A stretch of DNA of 11,632 nucleotides. Source: an uncultured Mesorhizobium sp. (GTDB lineage Bacteria; Pseudomonadota; Alphaproteobacteria; Rhizobiales; Rhizobiaceae). Made by a program: the position numbers and the translations under genes. The stretch covers positions 1 to 11,632 of the forward strand of contig CATMOC010000063.1 in NCBI GenBank assembly GCA_950071955.1, read 5' to 3'. Below the pieces are notes generated by a model. The model had not been told where the DNA came from. It saw only the letters and a list, made by a program, of their open reading frames with translations, and made no database searches. This document shows positions 1 to 8,690 of the stretch, one piece after another. Every line of letters starts with the position of its first letter. The first letter of the stretch is position 1.

Positions 1-1490
1 GCCCGCCCGGCTTCGATCGAGGCTGTCACTTGGCCGACGAGCGCATCCACGGAAGCCGCGGTCGCATCGAGGATGGGCGCCGGATAGACGCCGAAGAAGA
101 TGGTCAGCGCCACCAACGGGTAGATCACCGCCTTTTCGCGCGTCGACAGGTCCAGCAGCCCCTTGAGGCTGTCCTTCGTCAGGGCTCCGAAGACTACCCT
201 GCGGTAGAGCCACAGCGCGTAGGCCGCCGACAGGACGACGCCGGTGGTGGCGAAGAAGGCCACCCAGGTGTTCGCCTGGAAGGCGCCCATCAGCGTCAGA
301 AACTCGCCGACGAACCCGCTCGTACCCGGCAGGCCCACATTGGCCATGGTGAAGATCAGGAAGACCACCGCGTATTTCGGCATGTTGTTCACGAGCCCGC
401 CATAGGCGGCGATCTCACGTGTATGCATGCGGTCGTAGATGACGCCGACGCAGAGGAACAGCGCGCCGGAGACAAGACCGTGCGAGAGCATCTGGAAGAT
501 CGCGCCCTGGATGCCGATCTCGTTCATGGTGAAGATGCCCATGGTCACGAAGCCCATGTGCGCGACCGACGAATAGGCGATCAGCTTCTTGATATCCTCC
601 TGCATCAGCGCCACGAGCGAAGTGTAGATGATCGCCACGACGGAGAGCGCGAAGACCAACGGCGCGAAGTCGGCGGAAGCGAGCGGGAACATCGGCAGCG
701 AGAAGCGCAGGAAGCCGTAGCCGCCCATCTTCAGGAGGATGCCGGCCAGGATCACCGAGCCCGCCGTCGGCGCTTCCACGTGCGCGTCGGGCAGCCAGGT
801 ATGGACCGGCCACATCGGCATCTTCACCGCGAAGGAGGCGAAGAAGGCGAGCCACAGCCAGGTCTGCATGTTGGCCGGGAAGTCATGCGCCAGAAGCGTC
901 GGGATGTCGGTCGTGCCGGCCTGCCAGAACATGGCCATGATGGCCAGCATCATCAGCACCGATCCCAGCAGCGTGTAGAGGAAAAACTTGAAGCTCGCAT
1001 AGACGCGCCGCTTGCCGCCCCACACGCCGATGATGATGAACATCGGGATGAGGCCGGCCTCGAAGAAGACGTAGAACAGCACGATGTCGAGCGCCGTGAA
1101 GACGCCGATCATCAGCGTCTCGAGGATCAGGAAGGCGATCATGTATTCCTTGACGCGCTTCTCCACCGATACCCAGGAGGCCAGGATGCAGAGCGGCATC
1201 AGGAAGGTCGTCAGGATGACGAACAGCATGGAGATGCCGTCGACGCCCATGTGGTAGGAGATGCCGGAGTCCAGCCACTCCATCTTCTCGACGAGCTGGA
1301 AACCCGGGTTCGAATAGTCGAACGCCGCCCAGACGAACAGCGACAGGACGAAGGTGAACGCGGTGGTGAACAGCGCGACGTTGCGGATGTTGCGCCGCGC
1401 GGCCTGTCCCTCGTCCTTGATCAGCAGGATCAGGAACGCGCCGACCAGAGGCAGGAAGGTGACCGTGGAAAGGATTGGCCATTCACTCAT
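1..1490 (-). CDS. nuoM: NADH-quinone oxidoreductase subunit M (partial, 3' end cut by window edge)
   Basis: This is an antiporter-like membrane subunit of complex I that carries one of the proton channels in the distal membrane arm. Reading from the ATG at 1490 gives an open frame to the window edge: 496 complete codons, beginning [20 protein letters not shown]. Homologues are around 500 residues, so only a few C-terminal residues should be missing. Channel residues of the family are visible: the conserved glutamate at E144 in [13 protein letters not shown], the lysine at K223 in [18 protein letters not shown], and a second lysine at K254 in LLKMGGYG. The motif [17 protein letters not shown] is also present. 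The start lies 3 bp after the nuoL stop. The best Shine-Dalgarno-like run (GGGAG) is about 13 bases upstream, so translation is probably coupled to nuoL. I see no frameshift. Confidence 0.97.
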   Translation of the reverse strand, partial: MSEWPILSTVTFLPLVGAFLILLIKDEGQAARRNIRNVALFTTAFTFVLSLFVWAAFDYSNPGFQLVEKMEWLDSGISYHMGVDGISMLFVILTTFLMPLCILASWVSVEKRVKEYMIAFLILETLMIGVFTALDIVLFYVFFEAGLIPMFIIIGVWGGKRRVYASFKFFLYTLLGSVLMMLAIMAMFWQAGTTDIPTLLAHDFPANMQTWLWLAFFASFAVKMPMWPVHTWLPDAHVEAPTAGSVILAGILLKMGGYGFLRFSLPMFPLASADFAPLVFALSVVAIIYTSLVALMQEDIKKLIAYSSVAHMGFVTMGIFTMNEIGIQGAIFQMLSHGLVSGALFLCVGVIYDRMHTREIAAYGGLVNNMPKYAVVFLIFTMANVGLPGTSGFVGEFLTLMGAFQANTWVAFFATTGVVLSAAYALWLYRRVVFGALTKDSLKGLLDLSTREKAVIYPLVALTIFFGVYPAPILDATAASVDALVGQVTASIEAGR

Positions 1491-1493
1491 GGT

Positions 1494-3491
1494 CTAGAAC
1501 GAGCTCCCGAGCATCATCCATGTCACGAGCGCTGCCACGCCGATGAGCATTGCGAATGCGTAGTGGTAGAGATAGCCGCTCTGCAGCTTGACGACACGGG
1601 CAGTCACGTCGGTGACGCGCGCCGATACGCCATCGGGGCCGAAACCGTCGATTATCTTGCCGTCGCCGGTCTTCCAGAGGAACCGGCCGACCCGCATCGC
1701 CGGGCGGACGAAGAGGAAGTCGTACAGTTCGTCGAAGTACCACTTGTTCAGGAGGAAGGCGTAGAGGCCGCGGTGCTGCGTGGCCAGCCGCTTCGGCGTC
1801 TCCGGAGAGCGGATGTAGAACTGATACGCGGTGGCGAACCCCAGGAGCATTGCGACGAAAGGCGCGAGCTTCACCCACAGAGGCACGTAGTGGAAGTCGT
1901 GCAGGACGTGGTTCTCGGGGAGCGTAAACAGCGCGGCGCGCCAGAACTCCGCATAGGCCTCGCCGATGAAGAAGTCGTGGAAGATCACGCCGGCGAAAAG
2001 CGCCCCGGCGGCGAGGATGAACAGCGGCACGAGCATGACCATCGGCGATTCATGCACGTGGTGCATCACGTCGGCGGTGGCGCGGGGCTTGCCGTGGAAG
2101 GTCATGAAGATCAGCCGCCAGGAATAGAAGCTGGTGAACATGGCCGCCACGACGAGCAGCGTGAATGCGAAGGGCGCGGCCGCACTGTGGGCAGCGAAGG
2201 ATCCCTCGATGATGGCGTCCTTGGAGAAGAAGCCGGCCGTGCCGATGATCGTCGCCGGGATGCCGACGCCGGTCAGCGCCAGCGTGCCGATGATCATCAT
2301 CCAGTAGGTGTAGGGGATGAGCTTCCGCAGGCCGCCCATGCGGCGCATGTCCTGCTCGTCCGAGACGGAGTGGATGACCGAGCCCGCGCCGAGGAACAGC
2401 AGCGCCTTGAAGAACGCATGCGTGAACAGGTGGAAGATGGCGGCCGAATAGAAGCCGAGGCCAATCGCCACGAACATGTAGCCGAGCTGCGAACAGGTCG
2501 AATAGGCGATGACGCGCTTGATGTCGTTCTGCACCAGGCCGACGGTAGCCGCGAAGAAGGCGGTGAAGGCGCCGATCACGGTGACGAAGAGCAGTGCCGT
2601 GTGCGACAGCTCGAAGATCGGTGAAAGGCGCGCGACCATGAAGACGCCGGCGGTCACCATTGTGGCGGCATGGATGAGCGCGGAGACCGGCGTCGGGCCT
2701 TCCATGGCATCCGGTAGCCAGGTGTGCAGCGGAACCTGCGCCGACTTGCCCATGGCGCCCATGAAGAGCAGCAGGCAAACGACCGTAAGTGCCGCGTGAC
2801 GATCGAGTTCGTAGCCGAGGAAGTTCAGCACCGCCGCGCCATGCTCGGCCGTCTCCGCCCCGCCTTCGACGGGGATGAAGGACGTGGTGTTGGCGAAGAT
2901 GGTGCTGAAATTGATCGAACCGAACAGCACGAACACGCCGAAGATGCCGAGCGCGAAGCCGAAGTCGCCGACGCGGTTGACCACGAAGGCCTTGATCGCG
3001 GCGGCGTTGGCGGAGGGCTTCTTGTACCAGAACCCGATCAGCAGATAGGACGCCAGGCCCACGCCTTCCCAGCCGAAGAACATCTGGACGAGATTGTCCG
3101 ACGTCACCAGCATCAGCATGGCGAAGGTGAAGAGCGACAGGTAGGCGAAGAAGCGCGGCCGATGCGGGTCGTGGTGCATGTAGCCGATCGAATAGATGTG
3201 AACGAGGGCGGAAACGGTGTTCACGACAACCAGCATGACCACCGTCAGCGTATCGATGCGGAACGCCCATTCCACGTCGAGCGCACCCGCCTGGATGAAG
3301 CGCAGCACCGGCAAGGTAAAGGCCTCGCCCTCGCCCAGACCGTAGGAGATGAAGGCGATCCAGGACAGGACCGCCGCGACCACGAGGAAGCCGGACGTGA
3401 TGTATTCGCACGCCTTGGCCCCGAGCGAACTGCCGAACAGTCCCGCGATCAGGAAGCCGAGAAGCGGAAGGAAGACGATGGCGTGGTACAT
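1494..3491 (-). CDS. nuoL: NADH-quinone oxidoreductase subunit L
   Basis: This is the distal antiporter-like subunit of the complex I membrane arm, which pumps protons and carries the long lateral C-terminal helix in known structures. Its 665 residues are a normal full length. Visible family marks are the channel glutamate E142 in [33 protein letters not shown] at about 171-182, the channel lysine K249 in [19 protein letters not shown], the HAATMVTAG segment, [19 protein letters not shown] at about 321-339, and [13 protein letters not shown] with K362. A Gly/Glu-rich loop at about 205-232 separates two hydrophobic blocks. The start sits one base after the nuoK stop (TGA-G-ATG), with AAGG six bases upstream of the ATG, so the two genes are tightly coupled. 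The C-terminal third is hydrophobic, as expected for the last helices and the lateral helix. Confidence 0.98.
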   Translation of the reverse strand: MYHAIVFLPLLGFLIAGLFGSSLGAKACEYITSGFLVVAAVLSWIAFISYGLGEGEAFTLPVLRFIQAGALDVEWAFRIDTLTVVMLVVVNTVSALVHIYSIGYMHHDPHRPRFFAYLSLFTFAMLMLVTSDNLVQMFFGWEGVGLASYLLIGFWYKKPSANAAAIKAFVVNRVGDFGFALGIFGVFVLFGSINFSTIFANTTSFIPVEGGAETAEHGAAVLNFLGYELDRHAALTVVCLLLFMGAMGKSAQVPLHTWLPDAMEGPTPVSALIHAATMVTAGVFMVARLSPIFELSHTALLFVTVIGAFTAFFAATVGLVQNDIKRVIAYSTCSQLGYMFVAIGLGFYSAAIFHLFTHAFFKALLFLGAGSVIHSVSDEQDMRRMGGLRKLIPYTYWMMIIGTLALTGVGIPATIIGTAGFFSKDAIIEGSFAAHSAAAPFAFTLLVVAAMFTSFYSWRLIFMTFHGKPRATADVMHHVHESPMVMLVPLFILAAGALFAGVIFHDFFIGEAYAEFWRAALFTLPENHVLHDFHYVPLWVKLAPFVAMLLGFATAYQFYIRSPETPKRLATQHRGLYAFLLNKWYFDELYDFLFVRPAMRVGRFLWKTGDGKIIDGFGPDGVSARVTDVTARVVKLQSGYLYHYAFAMLIGVAALVTWMMLGSSF

Positions 3492-3492
3492 C

Positions 3493-3801
3493 TCAGCCCT
3501 TCATCATGTTGACGTCTTCGACGTCGATCGAACCGCGGTTGCGGAAGAAGACGACGAGGATCGCGAGCCCGATCGCGGCTTCGGCGGCCGCGACCGTCAG
3601 AACGAAGAGCGCGAAGACCTGGCCCACCATGTCGCCGAGCTCGGCGGAGAAGGCGACGAAGTTGATGTTCACCGCGAGCAGGATGAGTTCGACCGACATC
3701 AGGATGATGATGATATTCTTCCTGTTGAGGAAGATCCCGAACACGCCGAGCGTGAACAGGATCGCCGAGACTGTAAGGAAATGCGCGATACCGACTTCCA
3801 T
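3493..3801 (-). CDS. nuoK: NADH-quinone oxidoreductase subunit K
   Basis: This is a small three-helix membrane subunit of complex I (the ND4L equivalent) that contributes to the proton path between the quinone site and the antiporter subunits. The 102 residues match the usual family length. The two conserved in-membrane glutamates are present as E38 in [17 protein letters not shown] and E74 in [24 protein letters not shown] precedes helix 2, and the soluble C-terminus ends in [10 protein letters not shown]. The ATG is preceded by AGGA at a spacing of six bases. The gene begins 11 bp after the nuoJ stop and ends one base before the nuoL start, so it lies in the middle of a J-K-L-M translation unit. 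Confidence 0.98.
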   Translation of the reverse strand: MEVGIAHFLTVSAILFTLGVFGIFLNRKNIIIILMSVELILLAVNINFVAFSAELGDMVGQVFALFVLTVAAAEAAIGLAILVVFFRNRGSIDVEDVNMMKG

Positions 3802-3812
3802 GAGTTTTCCTG

Positions 3813-4436
3813 TCAGATTCCCTTGCCCGTCTCGACTTCCACCACCTCGATGGCGGTTTCCGGAGTGCGGGCGACCTGGGCTGAGATCGATTGACGCTTG
3901 ACGCCTTCCTTGTGGCGCAGCGTCAGCACGATGGCACCAACCATGGCCACCAGCAGGATCATCCCCGCGATCTGGAAGAAGAAGATGTAGTCCGTGTAGA
4001 GGAGATCCCCGAGAGCGGCCGTGTTCGATCGCACCGCCAGGGACGGGATCGGGCGCGTGATCTCGCCTGCGAGTTCCGGCGTCAGCGTATAGCCGCCGAT
4101 CACGATGATCAGTTCCGCTGCCAGGATGAGGCCGACCAGGCCCCCGATCGGCGCATATTGCTGCGCGCCCTGCTTCAGTTCGGCGAAATCGACATCGAGC
4201 ATCATGACGACGAACAGGAACAGCACTGCCACGGCGCCGACATAGACGACGAGCAGAATCATCGCCAGGAACTCGGCTCCCGTCAGGAGGAAAAGGCCTG
4301 CGGCGTTGAAGAAGGTCAGGATCAGATACAGCACGGAATGGACGGGATTGCGCGAGGCAATCACCATGAAGGCGCTCGCGACCGCTATGAAGGCGAACAC
4401 GTAGAAGAAGATCGCCCCTAGTCCTGTCAGCAGCAT
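3813..4436 (-). CDS. nuoJ: NADH-quinone oxidoreductase subunit J
   Basis: This is a five-helix membrane subunit of complex I (the ND6 equivalent); its third helix is the one that changes conformation near the quinone cavity in known structures. It has 207 residues. The sequence begins with hydrophobic helices, then [20 protein letters not shown] (about 28-47), a conserved acidic position at E55, and the typical glycine/valine-rich helix [20 protein letters not shown] (about 64-83). Two further hydrophobic segments lie at about 97-116 and 150-172. The tail after about 175 is polar and probably soluble. GGGGGA lies about five bases before the ATG. Unlike its neighbours, this gene follows a 117 bp gap after nuoI that contains inverted repeats, so it may have some translational or mRNA-stability independence. 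Confidence 0.97.
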   Translation of the reverse strand: MLLTGLGAIFFYVFAFIAVASAFMVIASRNPVHSVLYLILTFFNAAGLFLLTGAEFLAMILLVVYVGAVAVLFLFVVMMLDVDFAELKQGAQQYAPIGGLVGLILAAELIIVIGGYTLTPELAGEITRPIPSLAVRSNTAALGDLLYTDYIFFFQIAGMILLVAMVGAIVLTLRHKEGVKRQSISAQVARTPETAIEVVEVETGKGI

Positions 4437-4481
4437 GGGTTCCCCCGGTTATTCGGCGCCGCTTTCGCGTTGCCTGGATGC

Positions 4482-4499
4482 GGCCTGGCCCCCAAGGCC
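4482..4499 (-). other. Second, weaker inverted repeat in the nuoI-nuoJ gap
   Basis: GGCCT at 4482-4486 and AGGCC at 4495-4499 form a 5 bp GC-rich stem around an 8-base C/G-rich loop, about 45 bases upstream of the nuoJ ATG. It has no U-run and could be chance in a GC-rich gap. It is recorded because it is the second hairpin in the only gap above 100 bp. Confidence 0.25.
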
Positions 4500-4517
4500 G
4501 AAACCGCGTTGTCCTTA

Positions 4518-4538
4518 GACGAGCATGCCGCGCTCGTC
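4518..4538 (-). other. Inverted repeat (7 bp arms) in the nuoI-nuoJ gap
   Basis: GACGAGC at 4518-4524 and GCTCGTC at 4532-4538 are perfect inverted copies around a 7-base spacer. In the nuo mRNA this can form a GC-rich stem-loop 14 bases after the nuoI stop. No U-run follows, so it does not look like an intrinsic terminator. An intercistronic mRNA-stabilising or processing hairpin is the simplest reading. The repeat is seen directly; its function is inferred. Confidence 0.5.
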
Positions 4539-4552
4539 CATCGCAGGAAGGA

Positions 4553-5044
4553 TCACCTGTAGGGCGAATCCAGAGCGATGTTTCGTGCGATTTCGCGCTC
4601 CCAGCGATCCCCGTTCGCCAGCAGCCTGTCCTTGTCGTAGTAGAGTTCCTCGCGGGTTTCCGTCGAGAACTCGAAGTTCGGTCCCTCGACGATGGCGTCG
4701 ACCGGGCAGGCTTCCTGGCAGAAGCCGCAATAGATGCACTTCACCATGTCGATGTCGTACCGAACGGTGCGGCGCGTCCCGTCGTTGCGGCGCGGCCCGG
4801 CCTCGATGGTGATCGCCTGCGCCGGGCAGATCGCCTCGCACAGCTTGCAGGCGATGCAGCGCTCCTCGCCGTTGGGATAGCGCCGCAGGGCATGCTCGCC
4901 GCGGAAGCGCGGGCTCTGGGGGTTCTTCTCGTGAGGGTAGTTGATGGTGTATTTCGGCGCGAAGAACTGCCGCATGGACAGCACGACGGCGCCGAAGAAC
5001 TCCTTCAGCAGCAGCGACTTCGCGGCTTGGACCAACGCCGACAT
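4553..5044 (-). CDS. nuoI: NADH-quinone oxidoreductase subunit I
   Basis: This is the ferredoxin-like peripheral subunit of complex I (the TYKY/NDUFS8 equivalent). It holds clusters N6a and N6b and passes electrons from NuoG towards NuoB. With the ATG at 5044 it has 163 residues starting [19 protein letters not shown], a typical alphaproteobacterial length and N-terminus. Two CxxCxxCxxxCP motifs supply the eight ligands: C63, C66, C69, C73 in [12 protein letters not shown] and C103, C106, C109, C113 in [12 protein letters not shown]. The N-terminal amphipathic helix (about 4-30) anchors the subunit to the membrane arm. An in-frame ATG lies two codons earlier at 5050, overlapping the upstream stop as ATGA. 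The GGAG motif is only one base from that ATG but seven bases from the chosen one. Confidence 0.97.
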   Translation of the reverse strand: MSALVQAAKSLLLKEFFGAVVLSMRQFFAPKYTINYPHEKNPQSPRFRGEHALRRYPNGEERCIACKLCEAICPAQAITIEAGPRRNDGTRRTVRYDIDMVKCIYCGFCQEACPVDAIVEGPNFEFSTETREELYYDKDRLLANGDRWEREIARNIALDSPYR

Positions 5045-5046
5045 TG

Positions 5047-5238
5047 TCATTCTCCAGCAAAGAGCGGGCCGACGAACCAGCCCACGAGCGGCAGGAGCAC
5101 GAACTGGCTCAAGCCGGTGATTTGAAGGACGCGCTTGGTTTCGGGCAGGTCCACGCGGGACGCCAGCATGCGCAGCAGCACATAGTCCGCCGCCGCGATG
5201 ACCAGCCCGACGAGAGCGCCGATCATAGCAGCACTCAT
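5047..5238 (-). CDS. Small two-helix membrane protein between nuoH and nuoI (unrecognised)
   Basis: This is a 63-residue ORF that I do not recognise as a canonical complex I subunit. Its ATG (5238-5236) overlaps the nuoH stop as ATGA, and its own stop (5049-5047) ends two bases before the nuoI start. The ORF therefore fills the nuoH-nuoI space exactly, which is strong evidence that it is translated. Two hydrophobic segments are visible: about 4-24 ([21 protein letters not shown]) and about 42-61 ([20 protein letters not shown]). They are joined by a polar stretch containing [14 protein letters not shown], giving a predicted hairpin in the inner membrane. The same frame stays open upstream to 5496, but that extension is antisense-free shadow inside nuoH; the ATGA start is preferred. 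It could be a lineage-specific supernumerary subunit or an assembly factor of the NuoH/NuoI region. No function can be assigned from sequence alone. Confidence 0.82.
   Translation of the reverse strand: MSAAMIGALVGLVIAAADYVLLRMLASRVDLPETKRVLQITGLSQFVLLPLVGWFVGPLFAGE
5052..5055 (-). promoter_or_regulatory. Shine-Dalgarno GGAG deciding the nuoI start
   Basis: The GGAG complement at 5052-5055 lies seven bases before the ATG at 5044 and one base before the in-frame ATG at 5050. The spacing favours 5044, which also matches the usual MSAL N-terminus of NuoI in this group. The motif lies inside the last codons of the 63-residue upstream ORF. Confidence 0.6.
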
Positions 5239-6281
5239 GCCACCAGCCCCGTGAACTTCAGGAAGGCGGCGGTGATGACGACCATGGCGAGCGAGATCGG
5301 GAGGAAGACCTTCCAGCCAAGCCGCATCAGCTGGTCGTAGCGGAAGCGCGGTACGAAGGCCTTTACCAGCGCGATCATGAAGAACACGAAGCAGACCTTC
5401 AGGATGAACCAGATCGCCCCCGGCACCCAGGTGAAGGGTGCGAAGTCGAAGGGCGGCAGCCATCCTCCCAGGAAAAGTATGGTGGTAAGCGCGCACATCA
5501 AGACGATCGCGACATATTCGCCCAGGAAGAACAGCAGGAACGGCGTCGACGAGTACTCGATCATGTGACCGGCGACGAGTTCCGATTCGGCCTCGACGAG
5601 ATCGAAGGGGGGCCGGTTCGTCTCGGCCAGCGCCGAGATGAAGAAGATGATGAACATCGGGAACAGTGGCAGCCAGTGCCAGTCAAGGAAGGTGTTCGGC
5701 AATCCCATCATCGTGCCTACGCCATCGACCTGGGACAGCACGATCGCCGACAGGTTCAGCGAACCGACGCACAGGAGCACGGTAATGATGACGAAGCCGA
5801 TCGAGACCTCGTAGGAAACCATTTGGGCCGCCGACCGCAGCGCGCCGAGGAACGGGTATTTCGAGTTGGATGCCCAACCGCCCATGATGACGCCGTAGAC
5901 TTCCAGCGAGGCGACGGCGAAGACGAAGAGAATGCCGACGTTGATGTCGGCTATTGCCCAGCCGGGTCCGATCGGGATGACGGCCCACGCCGTCATCGCG
6001 AGGACGGCCGTCACCAGCGGCGCCAGCAGGAAGACGCCCTTGTTGGCGCCCGACGGGATGACCGGCTCTTTGAAGACGAACTTCAGGAGGTCGGCGAAGG
6101 CCTGGAAGAGCCCCCACGGACCGACGACGTTGGGCCCGCGCCGGCGCTGGACCGCTGCCCAGATCTTGCGATCGGCGTAGAGGATATAGGCGACGAAAAT
6201 CAGCAACGCGACAAGCAGCACCACCGACTTCAGGAGGATGATCAGCGCCGGCAGGACGTAGATATCGAAGAAAGCTTCCAT
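5235..6281 (-). CDS. nuoH: NADH-quinone oxidoreductase subunit H
   Basis: This is the membrane subunit (ND1 equivalent) that forms most of the quinone chamber at the joint between the two arms of complex I. Its 348 residues are full length. The signature [20 protein letters not shown] (36-55) is followed by [17 protein letters not shown]. The acidic quinone-chamber loop, [20 protein letters not shown] (219-238), is followed by [24 protein letters not shown] (312-328) lies before the final helix. About eight hydrophobic helices can be traced. The ATG lies 10 bp after the nuoG stop, with AGGG just upstream. The stop overlaps the start of the 63-residue ORF by 4 bp (ATGA), so translation of that small protein is probably coupled to NuoH. 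Confidence 0.98.
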   Translation of the reverse strand: MEAFFDIYVLPALIILLKSVVLLVALLIFVAYILYADRKIWAAVQRRRGPNVVGPWGLFQAFADLLKFVFKEPVIPSGANKGVFLLAPLVTAVLAMTAWAVIPIGPGWAIADINVGILFVFAVASLEVYGVIMGGWASNSKYPFLGALRSAAQMVSYEVSIGFVIITVLLCVGSLNLSAIVLSQVDGVGTMMGLPNTFLDWHWLPLFPMFIIFFISALAETNRPPFDLVEAESELVAGHMIEYSSTPFLLFFLGEYVAIVLMCALTTILFLGGWLPPFDFAPFTWVPGAIWFILKVCFVFFMIALVKAFVPRFRYDQLMRLGWKVFLPISLAMVVITAAFLKFTGLVA

Positions 6282-6291
6282 CGGCCCTGCC

Positions 6292-8373
6292 CTATTCCGC
6301 CGCCTGCCTGAACCCGCCCCGCGCGAGCGCCGAGCACTCGGCCATGACGGCCGAGGCGCGCGCGATGGGATTGGTCAGATAAAAATCCCCGACCGCGGAC
6401 ACGAACGGGCCCTTCTCGAACTCCCCGCCGCTGCCGGCAATTTTCGCGATGTCGGCCGGATCGCCCGCCGCGATCGCGTCGATTTCGGCGAAATGCGGGT
6501 GGTCCGCATAGAGCTTGGCGCGCAGTTGGGCGAGCGAATCGAACGGCAGTTTCTTGCCGAGCACGTCAGACAGCGCCCTCAGGATCGCCCAATCCTCCCT
6601 CGCCTCGCCCGGTGCGAAGCCGGCGCGCGTCGTCATCTGTACGCGGCCTTCGGTGTTGACGTAGGTGCCGGATTTCTCCGTGTAGGTGGCGCCAGGCAGA
6701 ATGACGTCGGCGCGGTGCGCGCCGGCATCGCCATGGCTGCCGATGTAGATGGAGAAGGCGTCGCCGATATTGCCCATGTCGATTTCGTCCGCGCCGAGCA
6801 GGAAGAGAACATCGAGCGCGCCCATCATCTGGGCAACCGATTTGCCGCCCTCGCCGGGCACGAAGCCGAGATCGAGGCCACCGACCCGCGATGCCGCCGT
6901 GTGAAGCACCGCGAACCCGTTCCAGCCGTCCGAAACCGCCCCGACGTCGCCCGCGATCTTGGCCGCGAGCCCGAGGATCGCCGCGCCATCGCCACGCATC
7001 AGCGCTCCCTGTCCGACGATGATCATCGGGCGCTCGGCTTTCTTCAGTACGGAGAGAAACGCGATGTTGTCCTCCGAGAGGCCCTTCAGCGTCTCGGCGC
7101 CGGCGCCCAGCATCTCGTAGTCATAACGCAGATCGCCCACCTCGCCGATCACGCCGATCGGGAAATTGCCGGCCCGCCACCGCTTGCGGATGCGTGCGTT
7201 GAGAACCGAAGCCTCGAAGCGCGGATTGGCGCCGATGATCAGCAGCGCATCGGCGTTCTCGATGCCCTCGATGGTGGGATTGAACAGATAGCTCGAGCGG
7301 CCAAGCGCGGGATCGAGCGCTGCCCCGTCCTGCCGGCAGTCCATATTCTTCGACCCCAGCGCCGCCATGAGGAGCTTCAGGGCGTACATCTCCTCGACGG
7401 AAGCGAGGTCGCCCGCGATGGCGCCGATCCGCTCCGGCGAGGCTGCCGCGACCCGGTCGCGGACCGCCGCGAATGCCTCGCTCCAGGAGGCGGGAACCAG
7501 CCGACCGTCACGCCGCACATAAGGCCGGTCCAGCCGCTGCGAGCGCAGGCCGTCCCAGATGAAGCGCGTCTTGTCGGAGATCCACTCCTCGTTCACGGCA
7601 TCGTTGACTCGCGGCAGGATGCGCATGACCTCGCGGCCGCGCGTATCGACGCGGATGGCCGAGCCGACCGCGTCCATGACATCGATGGATTCGGTTTTGG
7701 TCAGTTCCCACGGACGCGCCTGGAAGGCGTAGGGCTTGGACGTCAGCGCACCGACGGGGCACAGATCGATGACGTTTCCCTGGAGCTCGGAGGTCATCGC
7801 CTGTTCGAGGTAGGTCGTGATCTCGGCGTCCTCGCCCCGGCCGATCAGCCCGAGCTCGGAGATTCCCGCCACTTCGGTGGTGAACCTCACGCAACGCGTG
7901 CAGTGAATGCAGCGCGTCATGATCGTCTTGACCAGCGGGCCGATGTACTTGTCTTCCACCGCTCGCTTGTTCTCGTGATAGCGCGAGCTATCCACGCCGA
8001 AGGCCATTGCCTGGTCCTGCAGGTCGCACTCGCCGCCCTGGTCGCAGATCGGACAATCGAGCGGATGGTTGATCAGCAGAAACTCCATCACGCCTTCGCG
8101 GGCCTTCTTGACCATCGGCGTGTTGGTGAAGATTTCAGGCAGTTCGCCATTTGGGCCGGGCCGCATGTCGCGAACGCCCATGGCGCAGGAAGCCGCGGGC
8201 TTGGGCGGCCCGCCCTTCACCTCGACGAGGCACATGCGGCAGTTGCCGGCGATCGACAGCCGCTCGTGAAAGCAGAACCGCGGAATCTCAGCACCCGCCT
8301 CTTCAGCCGCCTGCAGCAGCGTGAAGTGGTCGGGGACCTCGATTTCCTTGCCGTCGACCTTGAGTTTAGCCAT
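6292..8373 (-). CDS. nuoG: NADH-quinone oxidoreductase subunit G
   Basis: This is the large iron-sulfur subunit (the 75 kDa NDUFS1 equivalent) that relays electrons from NuoF to NuoI in the peripheral arm. It has 693 residues. The N-terminal [2Fe-2S] domain has C34, C45, C48 and C63 for N1b. The next block has H103, C107, C110 and C116, the His-Cys3 ligand set of N5. CIHCTRC supplies C155, C158 and C161, with C205 in [10 protein letters not shown], for N4. The remainder, from about 225, is the molybdopterin-oxidoreductase-like fold without a molybdenum centre. The four cysteines for cluster N7 seen in the E. coli enzyme are absent, as in mitochondrial and alphaproteobacterial homologues. The ATG shares one base with the TAA of the upstream pentapeptide gene (TAATG). 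The stop lies 10 bp before nuoH. Confidence 0.98.
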   Translation of the reverse strand: MAKLKVDGKEIEVPDHFTLLQAAEEAGAEIPRFCFHERLSIAGNCRMCLVEVKGGPPKPAASCAMGVRDMRPGPNGELPEIFTNTPMVKKAREGVMEFLLINHPLDCPICDQGGECDLQDQAMAFGVDSSRYHENKRAVEDKYIGPLVKTIMTRCIHCTRCVRFTTEVAGISELGLIGRGEDAEITTYLEQAMTSELQGNVIDLCPVGALTSKPYAFQARPWELTKTESIDVMDAVGSAIRVDTRGREVMRILPRVNDAVNEEWISDKTRFIWDGLRSQRLDRPYVRRDGRLVPASWSEAFAAVRDRVAAASPERIGAIAGDLASVEEMYALKLLMAALGSKNMDCRQDGAALDPALGRSSYLFNPTIEGIENADALLIIGANPRFEASVLNARIRKRWRAGNFPIGVIGEVGDLRYDYEMLGAGAETLKGLSEDNIAFLSVLKKAERPMIIVGQGALMRGDGAAILGLAAKIAGDVGAVSDGWNGFAVLHTAASRVGGLDLGFVPGEGGKSVAQMMGALDVLFLLGADEIDMGNIGDAFSIYIGSHGDAGAHRADVILPGATYTEKSGTYVNTEGRVQMTTRAGFAPGEAREDWAILRALSDVLGKKLPFDSLAQLRAKLYADHPHFAEIDAIAAGDPADIAKIAGSGGEFEKGPFVSAVGDFYLTNPIARASAVMAECSALARGGFRQAAE

Positions 8374-8684
8374 TATTCGCCCCCGGCGGATTGCGCCGCT
8401 TCGTATGCTTTCAGGAGTTCGGTGACAAGGACGCCGTCGATCCGCATCCCGGCAATGCAGGCCTCCGTCACCTCGACGTCCGCCATTCTCGTGTTTCTAA
8501 AGACCGCACCCGAGAGATCGACATCTTCAAAGACCGATCCGCGAGCATTGACGTTACTGACGAGCAGCATGGAGAGGTCCGCGTTCGATACCTTCGCGCG
8601 CGCCATGGCAACATCGTTGAACAACGATACGGAAAGATCGGCTCCAACAACATCCAGCGATTCGGTACGCCCCTCGATCCGCAT
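8373..8684 (-). CDS. Pentapeptide-repeat protein between nuoF and nuoG
   Basis: This is a 103-residue protein built almost entirely of pentapeptide repeats. In a register starting at residue 10 there are about 15 consecutive five-residue units to residue 84, for example [25 protein letters not shown] and AVFRN. The central position of every unit is hydrophobic (V, L, F, M, A or I). At four units per turn this predicts a right-handed quadrilateral beta-helix of nearly four coils. It is capped by a C-terminal helix ([14 protein letters not shown]) after MRIDG. It has no signal peptide or membrane helix, so it is probably cytoplasmic. It starts 6 bp after the preceding gene, and its TAA overlaps the nuoG ATG by one base, so expression is locked to complex I. 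Such folds often act as protein-binding scaffolds or DNA mimics. A role with NuoG or NuoF is inference only. Confidence 0.85.
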   Translation of the reverse strand: MRIEGRTESLDVVGADLSVSLFNDVAMARAKVSNADLSMLLVSNVNARGSVFEDVDLSGAVFRNTRMADVEVTEACIAGMRIDGVLVTELLKAYEAAQSAGGE

Positions 8685-8690
8685 ACTTGG

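Noticed and set aside
30..2624. An 864-codon open frame on the plus strand across nuoM and nuoL
   Set aside because: It is antisense to two clear complex I genes. Its product is overwhelmingly D/E/R/H/Q, exactly what results from reading hydrophobic (NTN) codons on the opposite strand in GC-rich DNA. It has no domain-like pattern.
2050..3411. A 453-codon minus-strand frame inside nuoL
   Set aside because: It is an out-of-frame reading of nuoL and is Arg/His/Pro-rich, typical of frame-shifted GC-rich code.
4482..4538. Intrinsic terminator between nuoI and nuoJ
   Set aside because: Stems exist but neither is followed by a U-run, and nuoJ-M must be transcribed with the rest of the operon.
4515..4541. 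An 8-codon ORF in the nuoI-nuoJ gap (possible leader peptide)
   Set aside because: It has no Shine-Dalgarno site at a suitable distance and no run of regulatory codons. It simply covers the inverted repeat.
5239..5496. N-terminal extension of the 63-residue ORF into nuoH (149 codons in total)
   Set aside because: The added part is an out-of-frame reading of nuoH with Arg/His/Leu-rich composition. The ATGA overlap at 5238 gives a compact protein with two clear helices.
6292..8373. Missing N7 cluster ligands in NuoG as a possible defect
   Set aside because: Absence of N7 is normal for mitochondrial-type and alphaproteobacterial complex I. All ligands for N1b, N4 and N5 are present.
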